Source: Tuctoria greenei (lineage: Eukaryota > Streptophyta > Magnoliopsida > Poales > Poaceae). Taken from it: DNA of 64,000 nucleotides. Under the pieces are notes generated by a model. It made no database searches. It saw only the letters and a program-made list of their open reading frames with translations, and was not told where the DNA came from. Below, one piece after another: positions 20,572 to 32,279 of the stretch (positions within the stretch are counted from its first letter, which is position 1; every line of letters starts with the position of its first letter). Location: contig JAYESD010000005.1 in assembly GCA_036927565.1 (NCBI GenBank), forward strand, positions 146,705,196 to 146,769,195, written 5' to 3'. Both the position numbers and the translations under genes were made by a program.

Positions 20572-22005
20572 TTAATTTTCACTAGCGCTATCAAAATCAT
20601 CATGTGAGGAAGTTGGGGAGGAAGGATGAGATGTTACCTTTCTCTTTCCCTCCCTTGCCATAAGGCAAGTAGGCTTGTGGTCGTTGTTGAGGTTGGGGAA
20701 GAGCTTGCCTCCCTTGAAGTTCCTCCCGATGGCTATGGTGGCCATCTTCTCCTCTTCTTCTTCGGAGGAGGACTCATCGTTAGAGTCCCACTCCTTCCCC
20801 AAATGGGCTTGTCCAGAGGGCCTCTTCTTCTTGAAGAATCTCCTTTCTTGAGGCTTCCCTTCCTTCTTCTTCTTCGTTTCTTCGTGTGGGCAATCAGCGA
20901 TGAAGTGCCCATACTCGCCACAGTTGTAGCAAGACCTTTTTGATTTGGGCCTTGCTCTTTCCTTTCCCTTGCCCTCATAGTTGTGCCCCCCTTTCTTCCT
21001 CCTCATTATTCTCTTGAATTTGTTGATGAAGAAGGCCTCTTCCTCATCGGTGTCGAGGCTCTCCTCATCACTTTCTTCTTGCTCCTTTGAAGAGGGCGTT
21101 GCCTTGAGTGCAACGTTCTTCATCTTGGAGGCGGTGAACTTTTGGAGGTCGTTGTAGAAGAGCGCCTCCTTCTCCATGATTTCATGGTTGATGATCCTCC
21201 CAAGGACCTCCTCCGGGGTCATTTGAGTGAACCCCGGGATTTCCCGAATCATGGAGCACAGAGAGACGTTCCTAGGCATGAATGCCCAGATCATCCTCTT
21301 CACCACCTCGTGGTCGGTCCACTTGGTGCAGCCATATGATCGGCTCTTGTTGATCAGCACCTTCAGCCGGTTGTACATGTCTTGGGGGGATTCACCATCC
21401 AAGATGACGAATCTCCCAAGCTCTCCTTCGATGAGCTCGATCTTGGCCTCCTTGACCACTCGGTTTCCCTCATGCGCCGTCTTGAGGGTGTTCCATATGT
21501 CTTTGGCCACTTCAAGGCCATCGACACGGTTGAACTCATCTCTAGAGAGAGATGAGATGATCACACCTGCAGCTTGAGCGTTGCGGTGGATGAGGATGGC
21601 TTGTTCTTGAGTTATGTTGTCCTCATCCTTTGGAATCTCCACCCCGGTCATGACAATTTGCCACAACGCTGGGTTGAGTGACACGAGGTGGATCTTCATG
21701 TTGTGTTTCCACATACCGTAGTCCGTTCCATCGAATTGGGGAGGTTTCCCAAATGGGATGGACAGGTAGTGGTTGTTGGCGGCAAGGCGTTCATAGTTGA
21801 ACCCTTGCCGGTTGTAGTTGGCTCCGCCACCACCACTTGATTGGTTTGACGGATCAATCTTGGAGATGTTCAACTTCTCCCGGAGCTTCGCCTTGAGTTG
21901 GCGAGTCTCCTCATCGTCCGTTGGCTTATCTTGATAAGCCAACGTCTCCTCACGGGTCGCCTCGTAGTTGCTGCTCGATGCATCGTCATTCACCACTCCG
22001 GCCAT
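20572..22005 (-). pseudogene. gag: Element A gag N-terminal part (UBN2 plus zinc knuckle)
   Basis: The ATG at 22005 is the first after the primer site, and 477 residues are open. FGKPPQFDGTDYGMWKHNM marks the start of the UBN2-type gag domain (about residues 85-290). A CCHC knuckle, CYNCGEYGHFIADC, is at 359-372, followed by a Lys-rich stretch and an acidic cluster. It ends at a TAA (20572-20574), beyond which the homologous frame continues. It binds and packages element RNA. Confidence 0.85.
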
Positions 22006-22040
22006 CTCTCCGAGTTGTTAGACTCTTTGTGGAGAGTCCG

Positions 22041-22052
22041 GCTCTGATACCA
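22041..22052 (-). other. Primer-binding site of A (initiator tRNA-Met)
   Basis: The minus strand reads TGGTATCAGAGC two bases inside the LTR. Confidence 0.92.
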
Positions 22053-22054
22053 AT

Positions 22055-23713
22055 TGAAAGTTGCCTAGAGGGGGGGTGAATAGGCTAATTGACCTGCAAA
22101 TGACTCAATAAAACGAGATTAAATTACAGGGGGCGGACTAGTCCGGTCAGGGGGCGGACTAGTCCGGTCAGCCTGCGTGAATAACCCTAAAAAATTGTTT
22201 CTAGCAAGTTTTAGGGAATTTTCTCGTTGCTACAAGTGAGTATATGTTTAAGTCAAGTTGAGCAACAACCTACACAAGAGCAAGTCAAGTTTCCACAAGT
22301 TTGTAGCAATGCGGAGTATGAAACGAGACTACCAACCCTAGAACAAAGTAATCAATAGAATGAATGCGAAGAACACAAGGGGGCAAGGATTTTATCCCGA
22401 GGTTCGATTCCACACAAGGAATCTACGTCCCCATTGAGGAGTCCACAAAGGACCGGGTCCAACAACCCTTCCCTCACCAAGTTTACCGCACGGGCCTAAC
22501 TTGGTTCTCCACTAATCACAACGGTTATTACAAAGTTCGTTGGGGCTTCTCACAAACCGAGGCTCCCACACCACAAAGGTGATCAACACAATAAAACAAA
22601 CTCAATACACAGCCCACAAAGACTCAACGAGTGCAAGAGATCAAACCGGGAGCACAAGCGCGATGTTCTTCCTCTTCTCCACCTCACTAAACCCTAATCC
22701 ACTCAAGAATTTGTTTTAGAGGGAAAGTAGGCAAGAAGGAGGCTTAGGAGTGCTCCAAGTTGGCTGTGGCGGCGCTAGGGTTTTAGTTTTTCCAAAAGTA
22801 TTCGAAATGAGGCCGGGGGTTCCCTTTTTATAGGGGTCCCAAGCCCAATCTGCTGACTTCAGCAAGAGGGCGGACTAGTCCGGCCACTGGCCTGGACTAG
22901 TCCGGCCTAGGGGACCACTGACCCCTTTGTCAGGTCCCGACAGCTGACACACTATCGTCACGCTACCCGCCAAACTTCAAATTCAAATGGTCACTTCCAG
23001 AACGGACTAGTCCGGTCAACACCAGACTAGTCCAATCTCACACAGAGCCTTCTGATCCGTGTGAAAACGGACTAGTCTGAGGACCACGGACTAGTCCGGC
23101 CCCTATGGCGGACTAGTCCGGTCCTCCCAGACTTAGCCACAGAAGCACCTTTTCCTAGCAAACCCGGACTAGTCCGGCCCCACGGGCGGACTAGTCCGTT
23201 CTCACTCAGGACCTCTTGGTCCGGTCCAAAACGGACAAGTCCGTGATTTTGGGACTTCATCCCCAAAACGCACTCACAGCTACCCGGACTAGTCCGGTCA
23301 CAAATGGACTAGTCCTATCTCGGTCAGACCCTTCTGGTCCGGCCGATAACGGACTTGGCCGGCCAGGGGCGGACTAGTCCGGCCTCCTGCACGGACTAGT
23401 CCGGCCCTACGGCCAGACCACTCATTCACTCATTTCTTTCATAGGTTTGACCTCTAAACCACTTTGAGCTCCCAAACTTGATCTCAATGCACTTTACACA
23501 CACACCCTCCTATTACTACGGCTAGTCTAACTCAATCACGCTAGAAACCCTAGTTTCTACGCTTCGAGTTGACTCCGTTTCCTTCCTTTTCCTTTTTGAG
23601 GGTTTGCGTCTCCGATTGAGTCTTCACCTGTGCTAAGATCACTTGAGCTCATTAGCGACTTAATTGTCGTCATCAATCATCCAAAACCCACGGGGAACCT
23701 AGATGCACTTTCA
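22055..23713 (-). repeat. 5' LTR of element A
   Basis: This 1659-bp LTR is collinear with 11620-13278 without net indels. The TATA box is at plus 22825-22832. The palindrome array is at 22872-23402. A Pol III B-box look-alike, GGTTCGATTCC, is at 22401-22411 on the strand opposite to the element. Confidence 0.95.
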
Positions 23714-24007
23714 ACGATAAGAGGATTACGCCGAAAGAGTTCAAACCTGGAGATAAAGTTTTACTCTTTAACTCTAGGGTTAAACGATTTGGACATGGGA
23801 AGCTTAGAAGTAAATGGGAAGGACCCTTTCACAGTAGTAGAGACTTCATCCCATGGAGCAATCACGCTCCAAGGTGATGACGGTCAACTATTCAAAGTGA
23901 ATGGGCACCGACTCAAATTATTTCTCGATTCCCAAAAGGATACAGAAAAAGAATTTGACATGGTAAATCTAATCGATTTCCATGCCATTTCTTCCAATTT
24001 TGTTTAA
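23714..24007 (+). pseudogene. int: Element D integrase, C-terminal part
   Basis: After the right TSD of A (23714-23718) the D frame resumes with the Gypsy integrase C-terminal pattern: FKPGDKVLLFNSRVK, then GKLRSKWEGPFTV and GDDGQLFKVNGHRLK, ending at TAA 24005-24007. It is the same domain that was cut at 11614. Confidence 0.85.
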
Positions 24008-25839
24008 ATTCTCCATGTCCAACTAATGGGCCCATCCAATTCTACTTCTATAAGGCCCATTCAGTCGATCCGAGAAAATGTGGCCCAAACGGAGCCAGAA
24101 GGGGTTCGGCTGACCCCTAGGGTCGGCCGACCTTCCCTTCGCGCCGCTCGCATTCTGTTTTCTCATGTCGTTACCCGCCTATTTAATGGATGGAAACAGA
24201 GAGGAAAGTTGCACCTCATTGAATCATCATCTTCCTCCTGTCCTCGTCATGGTCAGCATAGGATGCTTACTACTTAGGATTTTTTTAATCATTTGTTTTC
24301 CAAAGCTAGGTTGAATAATGTAAGCATCCCCATATTTTGAATTCAATAAAGTGAACTTACTGGTTCATCTAACACCGGTAAAGTTCCCCCTTTAGTTTAT
24401 TTTGTTGAAAAAAGAATTCAGGAAACAAGCGTGGGGGAAACATGTCCCCAAGTCACGAAATCCCGACGTGAAAAATTAATGTTGCATATAAAAACACGTC
24501 GCGACCGAATGAGCAAAACGACCCGATGAAACAGAGCCACAGAAGAGCCAACAGGAGGTCGGTCGAACCCCCTGGTCGGCCGACCTGTTTTCTGCTCCGC
24601 ACGACTCCGTTTCGCTCTAGAAAATCGGTTTGGATTTCCTATCCCCACTTTTATGCGCTACCCTGCTGTTTGAGTTGATTTCATATTTTTCATTGCATAT
24701 CTAAAATGAATCAACTCAAAAAATTGAAATAAAATTTGATAATCAAGAATTTGCTTAAGCTGAAAGTTTGAATACTTTATATTTCAATTCATTACCCTGT
24801 TTATGATTCCCATAATTCAATAGGAAAAACACATGATCCAGGTATTTGACTAGTGTGATATGGTAAATGAGTTCTTTAGAAATCATCCTTTTGCTTGAAA
24901 TTGATTTTGACATTTGTAACTATTTGAAGTCTTGAACTTTGCCTAAACCTCTCATTGGAAATTTATATACCTACCAAGACCATATGATAGATTTATTGAA
25001 AACCACTAGCATATGCCGCTTTGCTTTTCAGTGAACTTTGTCAAACCCGTGACCCAGTTGAGTGACATGCATGAACTTTTTGAATAGAAAACTCTTGTGC
25101 ACTCCATTCATGCAAAATTTCTCACATTGAGTGTTTGCATCCATCGATTATCCATCTGCCAAAAAGAAACTCCATACAATACAAATGAAAACCTCTCTAA
25201 AAAAATAAAAAGGAGTAGAAGACATGGCTACAAAAAAAAAGCATCCTCTCTTGAAAAAGAGTAAGAGTGCTAAAAAAAAGTAGTAGCCATGTTTCATCCT
25301 TAAGAGAGAGCAAAATTCATGGGAGTTATCACCTCGCCACTCCATTCCATTCATGTGCACACAAATTTTCCCTTCACTTTGTTCATTGCATAAGTCTCTC
25401 ATAGGATCATGTTTTTGACTTAGTAACATATGAATTGCAAATGTGTGCCACATTCATCCCTACACAACTCCAGATATAGCCACTTTTAGTATAAGGACAA
25501 GAATTGGCAAAACATGCCATGGTGAGGACTCAAACACTTTGAGAGATTTGAGAGATTCCAATCGAGAAGGCAAGGGCAAAATTTCCTATGACATTCCGAT
25601 ATAGCAATTGCCTAATCATTTCAGCGGGGAATGATCCAAGGGAACTTCATTCTAACTGTTCCACTTTTCAAACACCCAAGATTGATGTGGTAGCCACATA
25701 CACAAAGGGAATCCATGAATTCAGGTATGAGTTGAAATATCTAGTATCCTTATTTTCTACCTTATAGCAATTTTATGACAACGCTCTAGTTCTTCTTGCC
25801 TTCACTCGAGGACGAGCAAAGGACTAAGTGTGGGGGATT
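24008..25839 (+). other. Element D 3' non-coding region and polypurine tract
   Basis: No intact gene is present. Two more double palindromes occur, with GGTCGGCCGACC at 24121-24132 and 24574-24585. From about 24690 the sequence is AT-rich and resembles 62460-63812 of element J. A 10-bp inverted repeat, ACATGGCTAC/GTAGCCATGT, spans 25222-25292. The purine-rich TGGGGGATT (25831-25839) abuts the 3' LTR. Confidence 0.65.
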
Positions 25840-27068
25840 TGGTTGACAGTCCTTAAGTACCACATTTTGACCATCAATTCACCTCATAATGTGCATAAAA
25901 GAAACACCAAACATAGTGGTAGGGTTATACACTAACCCAATTCCACAAGTGTTGGTGTCTATTTGTATGCAGGTGAATTATTACCCAAAATACCAAAACA
26001 TGCAGGGATGAATACACGAAAATGGATTTCAACAAATCAGGCGATGACACGTGGCAACACATGGATCAAATGGCCCACAAGCATAAGAATACGAGGAGAT
26101 CCAATGGTGTTGCACCCATATATATCAAGAGGGCCCACCTGGAAGCCACCTGGAGGAAGCACTCCCCGAGGGGAGCCTTGACAAGGTCGGACGAACCCCA
26201 TGGTCAGCCGACCTCTTCCTGGCGCCAAACTCGGTCAAATTACATTTGTTGTCTCCTCCCGACTCCCCGGAGTCAATGGTGACTGATTCGCGCGTTAATT
26301 GTGGCGAGAACCGACCCTTATCCACCTATAAATAAACCCCCTCACCTCACTTCTCAAACACACCAAAAGTTGAGAATAGTTCTACACTCCAATTGTTTAG
26401 AGTAGTCCTAGAGGCTACCAAAGTAGAAGGAGAGTGTAGTGAAGAGTCTAGGAGAAGGAGGCTTGGGCTTGTCAAGTCCCTCTTCTACACTTGTACCCCT
26501 ACAAAGGTTTTACTCAATCAGGTAAGCCATTTTGAATTCAATACATGTTTGATCTTTTATTCTTAGTAGTTTGCACAAGTAGTTACTTGTGGGTTCACTG
26601 CTTTAGTTCATTAGAGGCTCTAGTTGTAGCTTTGTGTTCGAAACAACTAGAGTAGTGATTTAGAACATAAGCGTGGTGCTTAAGTTATAAATCATCAGTG
26701 GATATCTCGTAGACCCACGGATTGAAGAGGTAGGCAGTAGGTGGTGACAGCCCTATCTATCCTTTGTAATCCTCCACGTTCGGCTATGCCATAGGCTCTT
26801 GGCGGGAGACGTCCTAGTATTGCTAGGAGTAAGCCCGTGCCCGAAGCAAGCATCTACTGCATACTACCTTGAATTAGGATCAATACTTTGAATTCCTCTC
26901 TGTTCCTTTCCTACCAAACAACTTTGTGTCTTTGGGTGAGCTAGTTCGAAAGATTAGCACACACGTTCTTTGGATTCGATACCCTTGGGAATACTCCTTA
27001 AGGGGAAGTGCTACAACAGTATTTCCGTGCGCTTGCGGATATCTCTATGGTGTTAAGAAATACCAACA
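25840..27068 (+). repeat. 3' LTR of element D
   Basis: This 1229-bp LTR matches 7586-8799, with a 17-bp extra segment near its start. TATAAATA is at 26327-26334 and the double palindrome, with one mismatch, at 26184-26213. The flanking GGTCC (27069-27073) is the right TSD. Confidence 0.9.
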
Positions 27069-28269
27069 GGTCCACAGCTTGATGAGTAGAAATGCCATGC
27101 TAATGTTTTGAGGAATCCGTTATAAGTCAAGTAGATGGAATCTACTCGCGAGATAGGATTTTATCACATGGGATGAACTTGATCAAAGAATTGTTTATGA
27201 ATATGAATTTGAGACAAAGCACCAGATAGGATGCAGCGAGACATGGTCTCATGTGCATAGCCCTGCTTGTGTCGATGGAGGACCGATCCGTTTGTGGCCC
27301 TCTGGACAATTTTAAACTGTACCGGATGCATACTGGCTATATGGAAACCTGGAAACCGATGTAATTGGTTAATCTGGGTGTCGAGGCTTACCGTACCATT
27401 TTATAGGAGTGGGTTGAGGGCAGCAAGGTGTAAATCTGCCGGCGGGCACAGACACGCTCCGCGCGTGGACCTCCTGGCCGTTATGGAAGGACTGGTTCGA
27501 CATTTGGGTTTCCTTTGAAAGGTTGCGGCATACAACATAGTATTGAAGTGTCGTTCGCTCCACTTCCGAAATGGGTGTATGTAACGTGTTATCCGGGTGT
27601 CTACTGATTGCAATCATCTTCCCTCGCGATTAATTGAGTACCGCTTGTTCACTGCGCTGTGACATAGTAAATACTGAAGAAGCCAGAAGAATAAGATGTA
27701 TCAAATTATAATTGCTATGCAACTATGATTGCTATAGAATATACTAACTAAAGTTACTTTTATTGAACCTTTAAGCTGCTGTTAATAACTTTAAAATTAA
27801 GGATCAACATGTAGGCAAGTCATTTACTGATATATCTATTCCTATGTTAAGTATCCCTGCATGTAGAGTTCCATGTTTAGGTGAGACAGTTAAGTCTTGC
27901 TGAGCCTTCATGCTCACGGTTGCTATATTAAGTTGTTTGCAGGTTAGACGTATGAGGAAGGGACCAAAGATGAGGCGATGCCCCCGTCGGGGTATACCAC
28001 CGAGTGGGAGCCCTGCACGCCGCCGTGATATGTTGTTTGCTGCTAGTGTGTAGCGTCCCCGGGCTAGACGGCTGCACTTGTGCATAGCTAGGCTGAGAGT
28101 TTAGCTATGAGTATTACTTCCGCTGTACATTATGTATTGTAAAATACTTCTGGTGTTTCTATAAATAAAACTTTTTATTTGTCGTATTGTTTTCGTGTGT
28201 GCTGTTGGGTGCCGCATCGCACGACACCACCCTCTGCGATTCCTGGAATGTGTGGACCCGGTCCTCACA
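27069..28269 (+). repeat. 5' LTR of element C, second part
   Basis: The C LTR resumes after D and aligns with 49780-50807 and 62270-62454 of the 3' LTR. It includes the conserved TGAGCCTTCATGCTCACGG area and a polyadenylation signal, AATAAA, at 28164-28169. It ends CGGTCCTCACA. Confidence 0.9.
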
Positions 28270-28272
28270 GCC

Positions 28273-28284
28273 TGGTATCAGAGC
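28273..28284 (+). other. Primer-binding site of C (initiator tRNA-Met)
   Basis: TGGTATCAGAGC lies three bases after the LTR end, as in other chromoviruses. Confidence 0.92.
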
Positions 28285-30308
28285 CGCAATGGGAATAACA
28301 AACTTGGAAAGAGTATATTTTGAAAACTTAGAAGTAATAGAGTGAGGATTAGTTACTATGCCCACATAAGGTATATTATAGTATTAGTAGTTACTTAAGG
28401 TGGCAAACTAACTTATGTGTTATTATATTATGTAATGACGCTCCAACATCAGGTAAGAGGTAAGGTATGCCACCGCAAGCGGATCAATTGCAGTACGCTC
28501 ACCATGCGAGAGGTAGCATGTGATTGTTTCCGTGACTTGGCACGAAAAGTCAATATGATGCTCTGAAACTCTCCATGTTTCTGAGAACATATGACACACG
28601 GTACCGCAGCGTGCTTCAAAATTAGTGGGAGCCCCCGTTGGGCAGGACATAACCCAATCACCTCCTACTGGTGCAGCATTATACAAAGACATGGGACCCT
28701 GTCGGGTGGTAGAAAATCCGGTCATGTACCTCGAGACGTGGCTTAGCTCGGGGTGGCCAGAATGATACGGGATGAATGTTTTTACTTTGATATATATTAT
28801 TGTGACTGCCTGAAATGATCACCCGTGCGGGCTGTGCCGTACGGCACCATATGATTGATCAATAATTTGTGTTTAGTTGCAGGACAATAACCACACTTTA
28901 AGTAGCTTGAGTTGAAAACGTTTGCGAGTAAACGTCATTAGTGCCACCGTTGAGACGTATTCCAGAATACCGACTTAGGATTTTCTTTGGTGAGGGCGTA
29001 CTACCAGCATTGCATTCGAGTTTCATCAGGCACGTCGATGATGATATCCGTGCTGCAGGTGTTACTCGACAACAAGTAAAAAATTTCCAACTTAGGATTA
29101 AGTTTGAACTTGTAATCTTTGTTTTGGAGCGTGCTGGTCAGATTTACAATCAATCGTGTGTTTGTTGCGATAATCAGACATATGTTTTGGAAACTTGAGA
29201 AAGTCATCCGCAAGTTTCATTTTCAGATCCAAGGCAGATTTCAAGATTTAAAACTGAAAAAATTCAATTGAACTTAAACTGCCCGGTTCCGGATTCAAAT
29301 TTAGAATCTGGCAGCAAAATACTTAACTTTGGAATAGCATAACTCTATGTAGGAATAACCACTGAAGGTATTCCATACACGGTTGGAAATCTTAGAGAGT
29401 CCTCTAAAACTCTTATGTTCAACTTCGGATCAGAATCTCCCTGTAATCTAATGAAAAAAATCAAATTTCCAAACTCTATTAAATCTGGACAGAGACTGGA
29501 CAGTTTCTGTATTCTGTCATTGTTTTTATCATATCTCTTAGTAGAATCGACGAATGACTTCATGTAATAAATTTCCGTAATCCAGAGGATGTATACAATA
29601 ATGTTGTAATTTATAATTTTTTAATATTTTGATAATTTGTATCTGGAAAAATGTGGACAAAATCAGCCTTAAACAGAGGAGGTGCTGTCAAATTTTTTCC
29701 AGAAACACTGTCAACTTGCAAAAGTCATATCTCCTCAAACAATAATGACCTGAAGGCAAATAAATACATTCTGGAAATTTATTTGAGAGTACTACAGTTT
29801 TGTAGTTGAACTCAAGTCCTGACTTTGCTTCTAACTGGTCAAAACATTTTAATCTCTCCAGACTGGTCAGCTGGATCAGAATCTGGACAGTGAAACCAGT
29901 TTTGAATTCTTCAATTCAAACCATTTTGGTTTCAATTTTCTTGTGTCATATCCCATGCCCAGCAGCTGTTAATTGTTATGCTGGTTTATAATTGAGTATG
30001 TGATACAATCAAAACATCACTTCGAGCAGTGACATGTGTACGTCTTGTACAATAGCGAGGATACACGTGCGCAAACACACTCAACGTCCCGTTGTGACGG
30101 AGGATAGTCGAAATGGACTTCCATCCATGGAGTTCATTACTTTGGAATTCGATTATGATAACCTGGTCCAGGGATGTGTATATTTTGTAATGTTTACACT
30201 TTATCAGGATGTGTGAATGTTTTGCGTGTTACTTAATCAATTCTCGCATTAATATGGTATGGACTGGATGAAGCAAACAAACATGTTGCTGATTTTTAAA
30301 TCATGTGG
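28285..30308 (+). other. Untranslated leader of element C
   Basis: About 2 kb lie between the primer site and gag. I see no supported gene; the short frames here lack domain patterns. Confidence 0.6.
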
Positions 30309-30899
30309 ACTCAGAATGATGCGTACCCGTTCTACGCCCGAGATGGGAGGCTCTAGCTGGGTCGTGAGAATGAATCTCCGAACCTAGAGCAAAGCAGGAC
30401 ACCGTAGCAACAAGCTCCTCCACCACCACCACCTGAAACTCCACGGACTCTCGCGGAGATTCTAGCCGCAGTACTCGGCTCGCGCGATGAGCAAACCGAG
30501 TTTCTTCGGATATTGATGCAGAGTTCATCCCATGAAGGGGGGCGACAAGATAATGGGCAATGCCAGCCCCAACAGAGTTTGTACTCAGACTTCTTGGTGA
30601 TGCATCCACCGGTCTTCAAGGAGACCGAGGAGCCTCTGGAGGTGGATAACTTTATCCGCACACTCAAGGCGAAGTTCGGTCTGCTTCGATGCACCAAATA
30701 GCAGAAGGTGCTGTTTGCAGTGCAACAACTTTAGGGATCCGCCGGTGCTTGGTGGGTGAACTACATCGCGTCACTGCCGGCTGGTCAGGCGGACACATGT
30801 ACTGAGTTCCGGGAGGCATTCCACGCCTACCATATACCTCATGGTATCATGAAGAGGAAGCTTCGGGAGTTTCTAGAGCTGAAGCAAGGCGGGAGGACG
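30309..30899 (+). pseudogene. gag: Element C gag, N-terminal part (split by element B)
   Basis: The frame contains the chromovirus gag signature: FLVMHPPVFKETEEPLEVDN, then WWVNYIASLP and FREAFHAYHIP. Stops occur in the N-terminal linker, after LLRCTK (about 30699) and at the TAG near 30732. The cut falls at the TSD GGACG (30895-30899), and the frame resumes at 43165. Confidence 0.8.
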
Positions 30900-32225
30900 T
30901 GAAAGTGCATCTAGGCAATCCCTTGTGGGTTTTGGACGATTGATGACAAGCAATTGAGATCCTAATGAATTTATTGAGATGACTGCAGTATAAGCAAAAT
31001 GAGATAGTTTGGTGCACTCAAAACGATGAAAAATGGAGTGATGTGCAAAAGAGAAAAGCCCAACTATCAACTGAAGCGCAAAGTAGATTTAACTGTATCG
31101 GATGTCTGTGAGAGACACATCCCAAGAGCTCAAGTTTTTGCGTAGGGGTAAGGGCTTAAAAACACCTAAAAACTCACTGGAGCACCGGACTAGTCCGTTC
31201 ATGGACTGGACTAGTCCGTTTAACTCTCTGTGGTACGAATACATTGTGCACCAGACTAGTCTGTTCATGGACCGGACTAGTCCATTTAACTCTCTGGAAT
31301 CTAATAACACAGTGCATCGGACTAGACCGATCATGGACCGAACTAGTCCATTCAAGTCTCTATAAATCTTGTTCAGTGCACTCCGGACATGTTCGTCCAT
31401 GGGACAAGACTAGTCCGTTGAACTCTCTGGAGTCCCATTACACATAGCAACGGACAAGTCTTTTAAAGGATACTAGTCCAATTAACTCTATCGAGTTGAG
31501 TTACGCTGGCACCGAACAAGTCCGGACATTCATCGGATTAGTCCTATATACCTCACACAATTAGGGTTCCTAGTCTGCTGCATTCCACACCGACATTTAC
31601 ACAGCACACCGGACAAGTCCGGTACCCAGTACGGACTAGTCCGGCCCTCAGGATTTCCAACGGCCCCACAAATAGGAGATCCACGGCCCCACAAAGAAAA
31701 CTTTCAATTTCCACTATCAAAATCATAAACCCTAGCGCTACCGCCTATTCCAAGAGCCCAAAAACACATCTCCCCACACATATAAAGTTCCAAAAAGTGA
31801 TAATCAATTGAAAACTTAGATTTGGGATTGGGAGATCGTCGTCCACACGTCGTTGAGCTCTTGGGATTTGATCTCTTTACACTCGTGCTCTTTCTTGTAA
31901 TCTTTTTGAGTTTATTTGATCACTTTCTCAATGTAATTCTTGTGGGAGCCCTCAACGTGTGAGGTTGCCCTATATGCTAATTGTGTTTCACGTGCAACTT
32001 CACGACATCAATTATGAATTCAAGTAATTTTATCTATCATTTACATTTCTGCTACTTAAAAGAATTTAAATCTTTATATATACTTAATTAAATCGGCACA
32101 AACCTGGAACACCGGACTAGTCCGCCCACGCAATCGGACAAGTCCGGTCAATCAAGTTTTTTACCGTTTCATTAAGTGTGCAGAAAATTTTCAAAGCCTA
32201 TTCACCCCCCTCTAGGCCACATTCA
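30900..32225 (+). repeat. 5' LTR of element B (internal deletion)
   Basis: This LTR is 1326 bp against 1568 bp for the 3' LTR. About 230 bp (counterpart of about 42684-42906) are missing around 31970-31984. Three 66-bp units, each with a palindrome pair 21 bp apart, start at 31187, 31253 and 31319. The U5 C-rich box is at 32198-32216. Confidence 0.92.
31187..31349. promoter_or_regulatory. Three 66-bp units of paired GGACTAGTCC palindromes in B 5' LTR
   Basis: Pairs start at 31187/31208, 31253/31274 and 31319/31340. Each pair is separated by exactly 21 bp with a conserved GTTCATGGAC linker, and the units repeat every 66 bp. The 3' LTR has the same at 41883/41904, 41949/41970 and 42015/42036. 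Confidence 0.8.
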
Positions 32226-32227
32226 AT

Positions 32228-32239
32228 TGGTATCAGAGC
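32228..32239 (+). other. Primer-binding site of B (initiator tRNA-Met)
   Basis: TGGTATCAGAGC lies two bases after the LTR. Confidence 0.92.
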
Positions 32240-32279
32240 AAGGTTCTCCATCAACGAGACTCACCGCTCGGAGAGATCA

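Larger units (their letters stand above)
11620..23713 (-). mobile_element. Copia element A (Sirevirus-like), youngest full insertion
   Basis: A is 12,094 bp with two LTRs of exactly 1659 bp, TSD ACGAT, a Met-tRNA primer site, gag, PR-INT-RT-RNase H, a third ORF and two polypurine tracts. It is inserted in reverse orientation inside the integrase of D. I counted about 26 differences between the LTRs (about 1.6%); at a commonly used grass LTR rate that is well under one million years, which is inference. Palindromes in U3, a third ORF after pol, a gag coiled coil and multiple polypurine tracts point to the Sirevirus clade. Gag-pol has at least three lesions. Confidence 0.93.
7586..27068 (+). 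mobile_element. Gypsy element D (Athila/Tat-like, defective)
   Basis: D has terminal TGTTG...CAACA, TSD GGTCT/GGTCC (4 of 5 bases match), a tRNA-Asp-type primer site, gag, protease region, integrase and a long 3' non-coding region. It is about 7.4 kb without nested element A. Most of reverse transcriptase and RNase H is missing, and gag-PR carries several stops, so it cannot be autonomous. The first 210 LTR bases differ by about 5% plus one 17-bp indel. The lineage call rests on the tRNA-Asp primer site and on the gag and integrase style. Confidence 0.85.

Noticed and set aside
28273..28284. tRNA-like sequences at the primer-binding sites (also 1477, 22041, 32228)
   Set aside because: They are only 12-base complements of initiator tRNA-Met. 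No tRNA gene surrounds them.
28285..30308. Small genes in the leader of C
   Set aside because: Only short frames (under about 105 codons) without recognisable features. A long leader is usual for this lineage.
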